Assembly: GCF_014596085.1 (NCBI RefSeq)
Contig: NZ_JACCJY010000003.1
Location: 124,001-188,000, forward strand
Source of the DNA: Azospirillum tabaci
GTDB lineage: Bacteria; Pseudomonadota; Alphaproteobacteria; Azospirillales; Azospirillaceae
DNA: 64,000 nt
Reading direction: 5' to 3'
Below, piece after piece: positions 1 to 7,886 of this stretch (its first letter is position 1; each line of letters begins with the position of its first letter). The notes under the pieces are model-generated. The model did not search any database. It was given only the letters and a program-made list of their open reading frames with translations, and had not been told where the DNA came from. Both the position numbers and the translations under genes were made by a program.

Positions 1-2
1 GC

Positions 3-203
3 TTTGGCGGGGGCGGTTCCAGCGGCGTCGGCGTCGGGCTGGGATTCGGCCTCCCGATCGGTTCCTCCTCCCCCGGCATGTGCGAGGCCACCTTCGTCCT
101 GGGGCCGGGCGGGGTCGTGGAGCAGGTGTCCTACCCGGGCAACGCCTCGCTGTCCGCCTGCACGCCGATCGTCCAGAACTGCGTGCCGCCAGCGCCGCGC
201 TGA
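3..203 (+). CDS. C-terminal end of a glycine-rich protein of unknown function (partial)
   Basis: The frame is open from the left edge of the window and ends at TGA 201-203. The visible 66 residues start with a Gly/Ser-rich run, then read CEATFVLGPGGVVEQVSYPG and finish with a Cys-containing tail (SACTPIVQNCVPPAPR). Glycine-rich tails with a few cysteines are common in small secreted proteins or lipoproteins of Alphaproteobacteria, but the N-terminus is missing, so no family can be assigned. Codon use is strongly GC3-biased like the neighbours, which is the main reason to call it coding. The gene runs in the same direction as the coxG-like gene 100 bp downstream. Confidence 0.55.
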   Translation, partial: FGGGGSSGVGVGLGFGLPIGSSSPGMCEATFVLGPGGVVEQVSYPGNASLSACTPIVQNCVPPAPR

Positions 204-303
204 ACCGTTCCTTCCTGGCTGAAAGGGGGACTGTCGCCGGTTGCGGCCTTGCCGTATCGTCCGGCTATGGCTTGGCTGTAAAAAGGCAGGGGAGGACCAC
301 GTC

Positions 304-978
304 ATGGACATGAGCGGCAGCCAGCGCATCACGGCCCCGCGGGACAAGGTTTGGGCGGCGTTGAACGATCCGGACATCCTGCGCCAGTGCATTCCCGGCT
401 GCGAGGAGGTGCAGAAAACCTCCGACACGGAATTCACCGCGAAGGTGGTCGCCAAGGTGGGGCCGGTCAGCGCCAAGTTCTCCGGCAAGGTGACCCTGTC
501 GGACCTCGACCCGCCCAACGGCTACACCATCACCGGGGAAGGCTCCGGCGGGGCCGCCGGCTTCGGCAAGGGCGGCGCCAAGGTCTCGCTGGAACCGGAC
601 GGCGAGACGGCCACGGTCCTGTCCTACACCGCCCACGCCACGGTCGGCGGCAAGCTGGCGCAGATCGGTTCGCGTCTGGTGGACGCCACGGCGCGCAAGA
701 TGGCCGACGATTTCTTCAACCGCTTCACGGCGGTGGTCGGCGGGCCGCAGCCTGACCCGGTCGCCGATCCGCTCGCCGATCCGGTCGTGGAGACGGTCGC
801 GCAGCCCGCTGCGATGAGCGCGGCCGCTCCGCAACCGGTGACGCCCGCCGTGGCGCCCCCCGCCCCTGAAATCCCGATCCCGCTTCCCGCCGCCCGGGGG
901 CGGGGCGGCTTCTATGTGCCCTGGGCGGCGCTGGCCGTGGTGGCTGTTCTTGTTCTTCTTCTCGCATGGATGAAATAA
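304..978 (+). CDS. CoxG-like SRPBCC protein with C-terminal membrane anchor
   Basis: 224 aa. Residues 1 to about 145 match the CO dehydrogenase subunit G family (SRPBCC/START-like fold): MDMSGSQRI, the IPGCE motif near residue 30, and the Gly-rich stretch GEGSGGAAGFGKGGAKV. A Pro/Ala linker follows, then one hydrophobic segment (about residues 202-222, VPWAALAVVAVLVLLLAW) that should anchor it in the inner membrane. In cox operons CoxG helps recruit the enzyme to the membrane and has been linked to quinone handling. Here no coxMSL genes are visible, so it is an orphan paralogue and its partner is unknown. The ATG at 304 is preceded by AGGGGAGGA at good spacing; an upstream in-frame ATG at 241 lacks such a site. 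A cytochrome c gene follows on the same strand. Confidence 0.85.
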   Translation: MDMSGSQRITAPRDKVWAALNDPDILRQCIPGCEEVQKTSDTEFTAKVVAKVGPVSAKFSGKVTLSDLDPPNGYTITGEGSGGAAGFGKGGAKVSLEPDGETATVLSYTAHATVGGKLAQIGSRLVDATARKMADDFFNRFTAVVGGPQPDPVADPLADPVVETVAQPAAMSAAAPQPVTPAVAPPAPEIPIPLPAARGRGGFYVPWAALAVVAVLVLLLAWMK

Positions 979-1021
979 CCCGTATTTGGTGTTTGTGCTG
1001 CGGGCGCGACACGTTGGGGGG

Positions 1022-1081
1022 TTGGCCTTAACCACAGAATGTGTATGCTGCGCCCGAACCTGCCGGCATCAGAACGCCGGC
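1022..1081 (+). promoter_or_regulatory. Possible promoter and 5' UTR hairpin of the cytochrome c gene
   Basis: TTGGCC (1022-1027) and TATGCT (1044-1049) are separated by 16 bp and form a weak sigma-70-like pair. Downstream, GCCGGC (1062-1067) and GCCGGC (1076-1081) can form a 6-bp hairpin with an 8-nt loop about 26 nt before the start codon. The promoter call rests on partial matches only. Confidence 0.3.
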
Positions 1082-1107
1082 TTCATCCGGAAGGGGGAAT
1101 CTGACCA

Positions 1108-1488
1108 ATGAACAAGCATATCCTGGGCGCCGCCCTGATCGCCGGCATTGCCATGGGCGCGGGCGCCGCGCAGGCCGCTGACGCCGCCGCCGGTAAGGAC
1201 GTCTTCAAGCAGTGCATGGCCTGCCACACCGCCGAGCAGGGCAAGAACAAGGTCGGTCCGTCGCTGTTCGGCGTTGTCGGCCGCCCGGCCGCCTCGATCG
1301 ACGGTTTCAAGTATTCCAAGCCGATGCAGGAGAAGGCCGCCGGCGGGCTGGTCTGGACCCCGGACAACCTGAAGGCCTACATCACCGCCCCGAAGGAAGT
1401 CGTTCCGGGCGGCACGATGGCCTTCGCGGGCATCAAGGACGCTGGCAAGGTCGACGATCTGATCGCCTTCCTGGGTGAGCAGAAGTAA
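1108..1488 (+). CDS. Class I c-type cytochrome (c2/c550-like), periplasmic
   Basis: 126 aa. It has a Sec signal peptide (hydrophobic residues 5-20, likely cleavage after AQA, residue 23) and a single heme-binding CMACH motif at residues 36-40. The likely distal ligand is Met104 in PGGTMAFAGIK, the usual arrangement of soluble mitochondrial-type or c2 cytochromes. It should carry electrons in the periplasm between the bc1 complex and a terminal oxidase or dehydrogenase. The ATG is preceded by a strong AAGGGGGAA site. A near-perfect hairpin terminator follows. The orphan CoxG-like gene lies 129 bp upstream on the same strand; whether the two are functionally linked cannot be seen from sequence. 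Confidence 0.92.
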   Translation: MNKHILGAALIAGIAMGAGAAQAADAAAGKDVFKQCMACHTAEQGKNKVGPSLFGVVGRPAASIDGFKYSKPMQEKAAGGLVWTPDNLKAYITAPKEVVPGGTMAFAGIKDAGKVDDLIAFLGEQK

Positions 1489-1520
1489 AGACGCCCGCGT
1501 TTCGGCGCGGGGGTACGGAC

Positions 1521-1556
1521 GGGCCGGAGGGGAAACCCTCCGGCCCTTTCCATTTT
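1521..1556 (+). terminator. Rho-independent terminator after cytochrome c
   Basis: GGGCCGGAGGG (1521-1531) and CCCTCCGGCCC (1536-1546) form a perfect 11-bp stem closed by a GAAA tetraloop and followed by TTTCCATTTT. It lies between the cytochrome c gene and the convergent pepN gene and may serve both. A weaker CCCGCG/CGCGGG hairpin precedes it at 1494-1511. Confidence 0.85.
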
Positions 1557-1573
1557 GGCCCGCCCGTTCTGGG

Positions 1574-4231
1574 TCAGCCCGCCGCCTCCAGGCTCTTGCT
1601 CGCCACCTCGAAGACGTCCGGCGACAGGCCGGGCGTGGCGACGATGCGCTCCAACTCGGCCTTCATCAGGGCACGGCGCGGCGCGTCGTAGCGGCGCAGG
1701 CGCGAGAAGGGACCGACCATGCGGGCCGCCACCTGCGGGTTCATGGGGTCCAGGCGAAGGACCTGATCCGCCAGGAAGCGATAGCCCGCTCCACTGGTGT
1801 CGTGGAATCGCACCGGGTTGCCGCCCGCGAAACCGCCGATCAGCGCGTAGACCTTGTTGGGGTTGCGGATTTCGAAGGCGGGGTGGGCGAGCAGTTCGGT
1901 CACCCGCTCCAGCGTGTCGGGCCGGTGCGAGGTCGCCTGCACGCCGAACCACTTGTCCACGACCAGCGCCTCGCCCTTCCAGCGCTCGTAGAAGCCGGCG
2001 ATAACCTCGTCCCGCTCGGGCGCGTCGGAATTGCTGAGGAACTGGAGCGCCGCCATCACGTCGGTCATCGCCTGGGCGCCGCGATACTGGCCGAGGCAGA
2101 GGTCGAGCGCCTCCTCGTCCTCAAGCGCCATCAGGTAGGCGAGGCACAGATTCTTCAGCGCCCGCCGTCCGATGGCCGCGGCGTCCACCGAGAAGGGCTC
2201 GTTCCCCGCGTTGCGGCGGTGGGTGTCCAGCCAGCCCGGCCGCAGCGCCTCGGCCAGCCGGCGGCGGGCGAACTCGCGCACGGTGTGGATGGCATCGGGG
2301 TCGATCACCTCCATCTGCGTGCCGAGGTAGCTCTCGGTCGGCAGCACCAGGGCCTGCGCGGCGAAGGCCGGGTCCTGGTCGGCATCCTTCAGGACCGCAG
2401 CCACCGCGTTGATGAAGCTCTGGGGCAGCGCCAGTTCCCGCCCGGCCTGTCGGTCGGCGACGAGGGAGAGCAGCAGCCGGGTCGCCAGCGTCTGCCCGGC
2501 CTCCCAGCGGTTGAAGGCATCGCTGTCGTTGGCCATCAGGAAGGTCAGGTCGCCGTCGGTCAGGTCGGCCCGCAGCTTCACCGGGGCGGAGAAACCGCGC
2601 AGCAGCGACGGCACCGGGCGGGCCGGCACGTCGACGAACGTGAAGGTCTGCTCGGTCTCGGTGATGTGCAGGGTGCGGCTGGTACCGGCCGGCTCCGTCT
2701 CGCCGGTCAGGCGCAGCGGCAGGTCCGCCCCGTCCGGACCGAGCAGGCCCATGACCAGCGGGATGTGCATCGGTTCCTTCACCGGCTGGCCGGGGGTGGG
2801 CGGCACGGTCTGCCTGACGGTCAGCCGGTAGGTCTTCGACGCGTCGTCATAGGCGCCGCTCACGTCCAGCTCCGGCGTGCCGGCTTGGCGGTACCAGAGC
2901 TTGAATTGGGTCAGGTCCACGCCGGTGGCGTCGGACATCGCCGCGGCGAAGTCGTCGCAGGTGACCGCCTGTCCGTCGTGGCGCTGGAAATAGAGGTCCA
3001 TGCCCTTGCGGAAGCCCTGCGGCCCCAGCAGCGTGTGGTACATGCGGATGACTTCCGACCCCTTGTCGTAGACGGTGGGGGTGTAGAAGTTGTTGATCTC
3101 CACATAGCTGTCCGGGCGCACCGGGTGCGCCATGGCGCCCGAATCCTCCGGGAACTGCACGGTGCGCAGGCGCTGCACGTCGGCGATGCGCTTGACCGCC
3201 CGCGAGTTCATGTCGCTGGAGAATTCCTGGTCGCGGAAGACGGTCAGCCCCTCCTTCAGCGACAGCTGGAACCAGTCGCGGCAGGTGACGCGGTTGCCGG
3301 TCCAGTTGTGGAAATACTCGTGCGCCACCACGGCCTCGATGCCCAGAAAGTCCTGGTCGGTGGCGGTCTCCGGCTTCGCCAGGATGTATTTGGTGTTGAA
3401 GACGTTGAGGGACTTGTTCTCCATCGCCCCCATGTTGAAGTCGCCGACCGCGACGATGTTGAAGATGTCGAGGTCGTATTCCAGCCCGAACACCTCCTCG
3501 TCCCAGCGCATCGACTTGATGAGCGAGCGCATGGCGTGGTCGACTTTGTCCTCGTTCCCCGGCTCGACATAGATGCGCAGGGTCACGTCGCGGCCGGACG
3601 CGGTGCGGAAGCGGTCCTCCTGGTGCACCAGCGTGCCCGCGACCAGGGCGAACAGGTAGCAGGGCTTGGGGAAGGGGTCTTCCCACACCGCGCGGTGGCG
3701 CCCGTCGGGCAGGTCGCCGGACTCGATGAGATTGCCGTTGGACAGCAGCACCGGGTAGCGCGCCTTGTCCGCGGTGATCGTGGTGGTGTAGCGGGCCATC
3801 ACGTCGGGCCGGTCGGCGAAATAGGTGATCTTGCGGAATCCCTCCGCCTCGCACTGGGTGCAGAAGTTGCCGGAGGACTTGTAGAGCCCCTCCAGCGCGG
3901 TGTTCTCCTGCGGCTTGATGCGGACGACGGTTTCCAGCGTGAAGGTCTCCGGCACGCTGTGGACGGTCAGATGGTCCGGCGTGACGGTGTAATCGGCGTC
4001 GCCCAGTGGCTGCCCGTTCAGCGCCACGGACACCAGTTCCAGCCGCTGCCCGTCCAGCGTCAGCGGCTGGGTTGCCGCATCGTCGCGCACCGGGTTGCGT
4101 CGCAGCCCGAGCTGCGCGCGGACCGTGGTCACCTCCTCGCCGAGGTCGAAGAACAGATCGACCGTGTCGATCAGGTGCGCGGGCGGGCGGTAGTCCTGCA
4201 GGCGGATGGCCTTGGGCGTGCCTTTGTCCAT
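1574..4231 (-). CDS. pepN: Aminopeptidase N (M1 family zinc metallopeptidase)
   Basis: 885 aa, the usual size for proteobacterial PepN. It removes N-terminal residues from peptides in the cytoplasm and contributes to general peptide turnover. The GAMEN substrate-binding motif is at residues 268-272. The zinc site HEYFH is at 304-308 with the third ligand Glu327 in LKEGLTVF, i.e. the HExxH-x18-E pattern of family M1. The C-terminal half is the helical domain typical of bacterial PepN. The start ATG at 4231 (MDKGTPKAIRLQDYRPP) was chosen because the PepN N-terminal beta-domain begins directly after it; the frame stays open further upstream but that part has no similarity to the family. It is monocistronic, convergent with cytochrome c and divergent from the lipoprotein gene at 4473. 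Confidence 0.95.
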   Translation of the reverse strand: MDKGTPKAIRLQDYRPPAHLIDTVDLFFDLGEEVTTVRAQLGLRRNPVRDDAATQPLTLDGQRLELVSVALNGQPLGDADYTVTPDHLTVHSVPETFTLETVVRIKPQENTALEGLYKSSGNFCTQCEAEGFRKITYFADRPDVMARYTTTITADKARYPVLLSNGNLIESGDLPDGRHRAVWEDPFPKPCYLFALVAGTLVHQEDRFRTASGRDVTLRIYVEPGNEDKVDHAMRSLIKSMRWDEEVFGLEYDLDIFNIVAVGDFNMGAMENKSLNVFNTKYILAKPETATDQDFLGIEAVVAHEYFHNWTGNRVTCRDWFQLSLKEGLTVFRDQEFSSDMNSRAVKRIADVQRLRTVQFPEDSGAMAHPVRPDSYVEINNFYTPTVYDKGSEVIRMYHTLLGPQGFRKGMDLYFQRHDGQAVTCDDFAAAMSDATGVDLTQFKLWYRQAGTPELDVSGAYDDASKTYRLTVRQTVPPTPGQPVKEPMHIPLVMGLLGPDGADLPLRLTGETEPAGTSRTLHITETEQTFTFVDVPARPVPSLLRGFSAPVKLRADLTDGDLTFLMANDSDAFNRWEAGQTLATRLLLSLVADRQAGRELALPQSFINAVAAVLKDADQDPAFAAQALVLPTESYLGTQMEVIDPDAIHTVREFARRRLAEALRPGWLDTHRRNAGNEPFSVDAAAIGRRALKNLCLAYLMALEDEEALDLCLGQYRGAQAMTDVMAALQFLSNSDAPERDEVIAGFYERWKGEALVVDKWFGVQATSHRPDTLERVTELLAHPAFEIRNPNKVYALIGGFAGGNPVRFHDTSGAGYRFLADQVLRLDPMNPQVAARMVGPFSRLRRYDAPRRALMKAELERIVATPGLSPDVFEVASKSLEAAG

Positions 4232-4472
4232 GGGGCTTTTCTCTAACCTTGTTTTGGCCGTGTCGGCGTCGCGGGGACAGACTCTAGCATGGAGAGTGGG
4301 GACGCGGGACGCCGTTGGACAGGGGCAAGGCGCATCCATCGTGCCCTGCCCATCCGGACATGCAAGCAGTGACCACAGGTGGCGGTATCTGTTGATTTTG
4401 CCCCTAATGATACATAGAACTGCAGGAGGTAACCCGATTGATGTGAATATCCCAGTATGATGGAGCTTTGGC

Positions 4473-5198
4473 GTGTACGGTCGATCGTTTCCCGCGCTTT
4501 CCGTGTTCGGTAGAGTTCTCGCTGTTCTTCTGTCGGTGGTTCTGCTGTCCGCCTGCCAATCCAGCGTAAAGCATGTCGAGACGATCAAGCGCCCGGGCAA
4601 CAGCACCCGGATTGTGCTGATGCCTCTGGATGTTGAGCTCAGCGAGCTGTCGGCCGCCGGAATGAAAGAACCGAAGGCTGAATGGACCGAGGCGGCGCGC
4701 CGTCATCTGGCCGTGGCTTTCGACGAGCAACAGGCCGATTTGGGGCTGAGCATCGCCGCTTTCGACGACAGCAAGGCCAATCCGGAAGTCGTGGACACCC
4801 TGCATCAGCTGCAGAGGCTGCATGAAAAGGTCGGCACGTCGGCCATGATCCACCACTTCTTCGACGTCAAGAAACTGCCGACCAAGCGCGGCAAGTTCGA
4901 CTGGACTCTTGGAACCACCGCAAGGACGTTGAAAGAGGCGACCGGTGCCGATTATGCGCTGTTCGTCTGGGTGCGTGACAGTTACGCGAGCGGTGGCCGG
5001 GTCGCCTTGATGGTCGCGGCGGCGGTTTTGGGCGTCGGGGTGCAGGGCGGCACACAGGTCGGCTTCGCGTCGCTGGTCGATCTCGAAACCGGTGACATCG
5101 TCTGGTTCAACCGGCTGATGCGGGGCGCCGGCGACCTGCGCACGGTGGAACCGGCGCGCGAAACCGCCAAGGTGCTGCTGGCGGACTTCCCGAAGTGA
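4473..5198 (+). CDS. Lipoprotein of unknown function, first gene of a lipoprotein/M48 protease operon
   Basis: 241 aa with a GTG start. The N-terminus is a lipoprotein signal peptide with lipobox LLSAC, lipidated Cys28. The body has the pattern RIVLMPLDVELSELSAAG, then a Gly-rich hydrophobic stretch (VALMVAAAVLGVGVQGG, about residues 175-195) and a C-terminal ASLVDLETGDIVWFNRL segment. The latter resembles the beta-strand repeat of periplasmic lipoproteins whose output reports cellular status, but I do not recognise a named family. It overlaps the next gene (GTGA, or an ATG 6 bp beyond the stop), so the two are translationally coupled. Together with the following protease and third lipoprotein it forms an envelope operon. 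Confidence 0.75.
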   Translation: MYGRSFPALSVFGRVLAVLLSVVLLSACQSSVKHVETIKRPGNSTRIVLMPLDVELSELSAAGMKEPKAEWTEAARRHLAVAFDEQQADLGLSIAAFDDSKANPEVVDTLHQLQRLHEKVGTSAMIHHFFDVKKLPTKRGKFDWTLGTTARTLKEATGADYALFVWVRDSYASGGRVALMVAAAVLGVGVQGGTQVGFASLVDLETGDIVWFNRLMRGAGDLRTVEPARETAKVLLADFPK

Positions 5199-6388
5199 CC
5201 GCCATGCATCGCCATACAATGCACCGCCGGAGTTTTCTTGCGGGCTGCGGCTGCTGTTCGGCCTTGGCGCTGACCGGTTGTACGACCACCGGGACGGGGG
5301 ATGGCAACACCGCACCCGGTTACCGGCCGTCCGCCGCGACGGACAAGGGTGGCCTCTGGCAGGTGATGGACCGGACGGAGAGCGAACTGAAGCGGTCCCG
5401 CGCCCTGGTGCGCGATGAGGCCGTGAACGCCTATCTGCGCGACATCGTGTGCCGCATGACCGCGGATCACTGCGCCGACATCCGGGTCTATGTCGTGCGC
5501 ACGCCGGTGTTCAACGCATCGATGGCGCCGAACGGGATGATGCAGGTCTATTCCGGCCTTCTTCTGCGCACCCGCAACGAGGCGCAGCTGGCCGCCATTC
5601 TGGGTCACGAAATCGGGCATTACCTGCGGAAGCATTCGTTGCAGAAATGGCGCGACGCGCGGGCCAAGGCGGATTTCGGGGCGTTCCTGAGCCTCGGTCT
5701 GGCCCTGGCCGGCATTCCCGCGGTGGGAAGCCTGACCCAGATGGCTTTGCTCGCCAGCATATTCTCCTACTCCCGCGACCAGGAGCGGGAGGCCGACGAC
5801 ATCGGCATCCAGCTCATGGCGAAGGCCGGCTACGCGCCGGGAGAAGCCGCCCGCGTCTGGGAACAGCTGGTCGCCGAGAAGAAGGCGATGGCGGAGGAGG
5901 CCGAGCGCAACGTCTTCTTCGCGTCGCATCCGGAGCCGGAGGAGCGGCAGGCGATCCTGAAAGCGAAGGCGTCCGGCTTGGCTCAGCCGGGGCAGACCGA
6001 AGGGGCCGAACCTTACCGCAAAACCTTGCGGGGCCTGCGCCGGACGTTGTTCGAGGATGAATTGCGGATGCGTCAGTTCCCGCGGACGCTGGTTCTGCTC
6101 GATCAGCTCTGTTCCGACATCCCGCCCGATGCGGACATCATGCATTTCTACGGCGAGGTCCACCGTCTCCGCGCCGAGAACGGGGACTTGGGCCGTGCGC
6201 GGGGCTGGTACGAACGGTCCCTCGCCGCCCCGGACGCCCCGCCCGAAGCCTGGCGCGGTTTCGGCCTCGTCCTGCGCCAGCAGGGGGAACGGGGACCGTC
6301 GGCGGAAGCCTTCCAGCGTTACTTGTCGCTCGCACCGAGGGCGACGGACCGCGACCTCATTCAAAGCTACATCGCCCTGGAGAGTTGA
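5195..6388 (+). CDS. M48 family zinc metalloprotease lipoprotein with C-terminal TPR-like region
   Basis: 397 aa. The zinc site HEIGH is at residues 138-142 and the third ligand is in the EREADDIG motif about 60 residues later, as in BepA/LoiP/HtpX-type M48 peptidases. The N-terminus carries RRSFLAGC followed by LALTGC, so it is an exported lipoprotein, possibly through Tat because of the twin Arg. The last 100 residues (GEVHRLRAENGDLGRARGWYERSL and what follows) look like TPR repeats, as in BepA, which degrades stalled outer-membrane proteins. The GTG at 5195 overlaps the previous stop; an in-frame ATG at 5204 is an equally good start. Role in envelope protein quality control is inferred from the family. 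Confidence 0.85.
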   Translation: MTAMHRHTMHRRSFLAGCGCCSALALTGCTTTGTGDGNTAPGYRPSAATDKGGLWQVMDRTESELKRSRALVRDEAVNAYLRDIVCRMTADHCADIRVYVVRTPVFNASMAPNGMMQVYSGLLLRTRNEAQLAAILGHEIGHYLRKHSLQKWRDARAKADFGAFLSLGLALAGIPAVGSLTQMALLASIFSYSRDQEREADDIGIQLMAKAGYAPGEAARVWEQLVAEKKAMAEEAERNVFFASHPEPEERQAILKAKASGLAQPGQTEGAEPYRKTLRGLRRTLFEDELRMRQFPRTLVLLDQLCSDIPPDADIMHFYGEVHRLRAENGDLGRARGWYERSLAAPDAPPEAWRGFGLVLRQQGERGPSAEAFQRYLSLAPRATDRDLIQSYIALES

Positions 6389-6392
6389 TCCT

Positions 6393-7010
6393 ATGCCGCA
6401 GTTTGCAATCCGCACCCTGGCCCACACCATGGCCGTGCTGTGCGCCTTGGTGGCGCTGTCCGGCTGCGTGCACTACGCGCTTGTCCCATCGACGGAAAAG
6501 GTGACCGTCCGCAGCGGCATGACCGTCGAACCGGGCATCGAGTGGAACCGGATCACGGCCTTGGGATCGGCGGATACGGGAAACCTGGATTTCTGGACGG
6601 TCGATGGCGAACAGTTGGACCTGCTGATCCTCGCCGCGGGGATCGAGGATGGAAAGCCCCTGTTCAACATCACCGGAAGCAATGAAAAGCCGCCGGTCTA
6701 CCGGGCGGGGATGCCGACCGAAGACCTGAGCAGCCTGTTCGAATCGGCCTTCACCAAGACCTTCAAGGCAAAGGTCTTCACGGTCCGCTCGCTGAAGCCG
6801 CAGACGGTGACCGGAGGTGAGGGGATTCGCCTCGATTTCTCCTTCTCAGGAGAGGATGAGCTGGATCGTGATGGTGTGGCGGTCCTGGTTCAGAAGAACG
6901 GCAGGCTGTACATGGTCGCCCATCAGGGGGCGCGGTTGCACTACCGCCCGAAATACGCTCCGGAGGTGGACCGCATCATCGCGTCGATGCGCATCATCGA
7001 CAAAGCCTAA
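6393..7010 (+). CDS. Lipoprotein of unknown function, third gene of the M48 operon
   Basis: 205 aa. Signal peptide with lipobox LSGC (Cys25) after a short hydrophobic stretch. The mature part starts HYALVPSTEKVTVRSGMTVEPG and includes NRITALGSADTGNLDFWTVDGEQLDLL and a C-terminal VQKNGRLYMVAHQGARLHYRPKYAPEVDRIIASM. The last segment resembles proteins that end in an amphipathic helix after a beta-sandwich, but I do not know a name for the family. It begins 4 bp after the protease stop, so it belongs to the same transcript. The function is unknown; the context suggests a substrate or partner of the M48 protease. Confidence 0.75.
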   Translation: MPQFAIRTLAHTMAVLCALVALSGCVHYALVPSTEKVTVRSGMTVEPGIEWNRITALGSADTGNLDFWTVDGEQLDLLILAAGIEDGKPLFNITGSNEKPPVYRAGMPTEDLSSLFESAFTKTFKAKVFTVRSLKPQTVTGGEGIRLDFSFSGEDELDRDGVAVLVQKNGRLYMVAHQGARLHYRPKYAPEVDRIIASMRIIDKA

Positions 7011-7045
7011 CCGACGCATCCCGTTCCGGATGCCCGGCGTTCAAC

Positions 7046-7072
7046 GCCTCTCCCGCTGGAAACGGGAGAGGC
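7046..7072. terminator. Palindromic terminator between convergent genes (REP-like)
   Basis: GCCTCTCCCG (7046-7055) and CGGGAGAGGC (7063-7072) form a perfect 10-bp stem with a 7-nt loop. It lies in the 71-bp gap between the lipoprotein gene and the convergent end of the suf operon. The CTCTCCC/GGGAGAG core recurs at other intergenic spots in this window. Confidence 0.65.
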
Positions 7073-7081
7073 GGGTGCCCA

Positions 7082-7438
7082 TCAAACGTGGAAGCTCTCG
7101 CCGCAGCCGCAGCGGCCCTTCTCGTTCGGGTTCTTGAAGACGAAGCCGGTCTGGAACTTGTCGTCGACGTAGTCCATCTCGCTGCCGATCAGGAACATGA
7201 CGGCGGCGGGGTCAATCAGGACGGTGACGCCCTTGTCCTCCACCACCTCATCGAACTTCATCTTTTCCTTGGCGTACTGCACGTCGTAGCTGAGGCCGGA
7301 GCAGCCCTTCGCCTTCACGCCGATGCGCAGGCCGATGTAATCGTCGGTCGCCTTGGCCATCAGCATCCGCACGCGCTCCGCGGCGGCGTCGGTGATGGAG
7401 AGGGCCTTGGGGAGAGAAGCCGTAGAAGCCGTAGCCAT
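7082..7438 (-). CDS. sufA: A-type iron-sulfur cluster carrier, last gene of suf operon
   Basis: 118 aa, HesB/IscA family. It accepts Fe-S clusters from the SufBCD scaffold and passes them to target proteins. The three ligand cysteines are visible: KGCSGLSY and the C-terminal GRCGCGESFHV. The start at 7438 (MATASTASLPKALSITDAA) is preceded by a perfect AAGGAGG, which itself overlaps the stop codon of the preceding sufT gene. It could also be named erpA from sequence alone; the operon position favours sufA. Confidence 0.92.
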   Translation of the reverse strand: MATASTASLPKALSITDAAAERVRMLMAKATDDYIGLRIGVKAKGCSGLSYDVQYAKEKMKFDEVVEDKGVTVLIDPAAVMFLIGSEMDYVDDKFQTGFVFKNPNEKGRCGCGESFHV

Positions 7439-7455
7439 GGGGGATCTTCGCCTCC

Positions 7456-7863
7456 TTAAAACATGTCCAGTTGGACCCGCGCGACCTCGGACATCATGTC
7501 CTGACGCCAGGGCGGTTCCCAAACCAGTTCCACCTTGCATGTGGTGACGTCCTCGACGGACTCAACCGCCTGCTGCACCTGCATCGGCAGTTCGCCGGCC
7601 ACCGGACACATCGGGCTGGTCAGGGTCATGTCGATCTCGACCTCGTTGTTCGGGCCGATGTCGACGCGGTAGATCAGCCCCAGCTCCCAGATGTCGACGG
7701 GAATTTCCGGGTCGTAGCAGCTCTTCAGCGCCGAGATCACCGCCTCGCTCAGCGCGGCGCGCGGGTCGTAGGCGGCCTTGGCCGCAGCCATGTCCGCTTC
7801 GGTCTGGTTCATCGGCTTGGCCTCCGCGGCGTCGGCTTCCTTGGAGATCGCGTCATCGGGCAT
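7456..7863 (-). CDS. sufT: MIP18/DUF59 family Fe-S maturation protein SufT
   Basis: 135 aa. After a 40-residue acidic, Ala-rich N-terminal extension, the DUF59 core shows SCYDPEIPVDIWELGLIYRV and the conserved cysteine in TSPMCPVAGELP, with WEPPWRQDMMSEVAR near the end. SufT proteins help maturation of Fe-S enzymes, especially under high demand. The gene lies between sufU and sufA in the suf operon, which is typical of Alphaproteobacteria and Actinobacteria. Confidence 0.92.
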   Translation of the reverse strand: MPDDAISKEADAAEAKPMNQTEADMAAAKAAYDPRAALSEAVISALKSCYDPEIPVDIWELGLIYRVDIGPNNEVEIDMTLTSPMCPVAGELPMQVQQAVESVEDVTTCKVELVWEPPWRQDMMSEVARVQLDMF

Positions 7864-7886
7864 CGCGTTTCACCGTTTCCTGCAAC

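Noticed and set aside
1475-4246. Very long open frame (about 920 codons) antisense to pepN
   Set aside because: High-GC genes often leave the opposite frame open. The pepN frame has all family motifs and the antisense product is Arg/Gly/His-rich without any domain.
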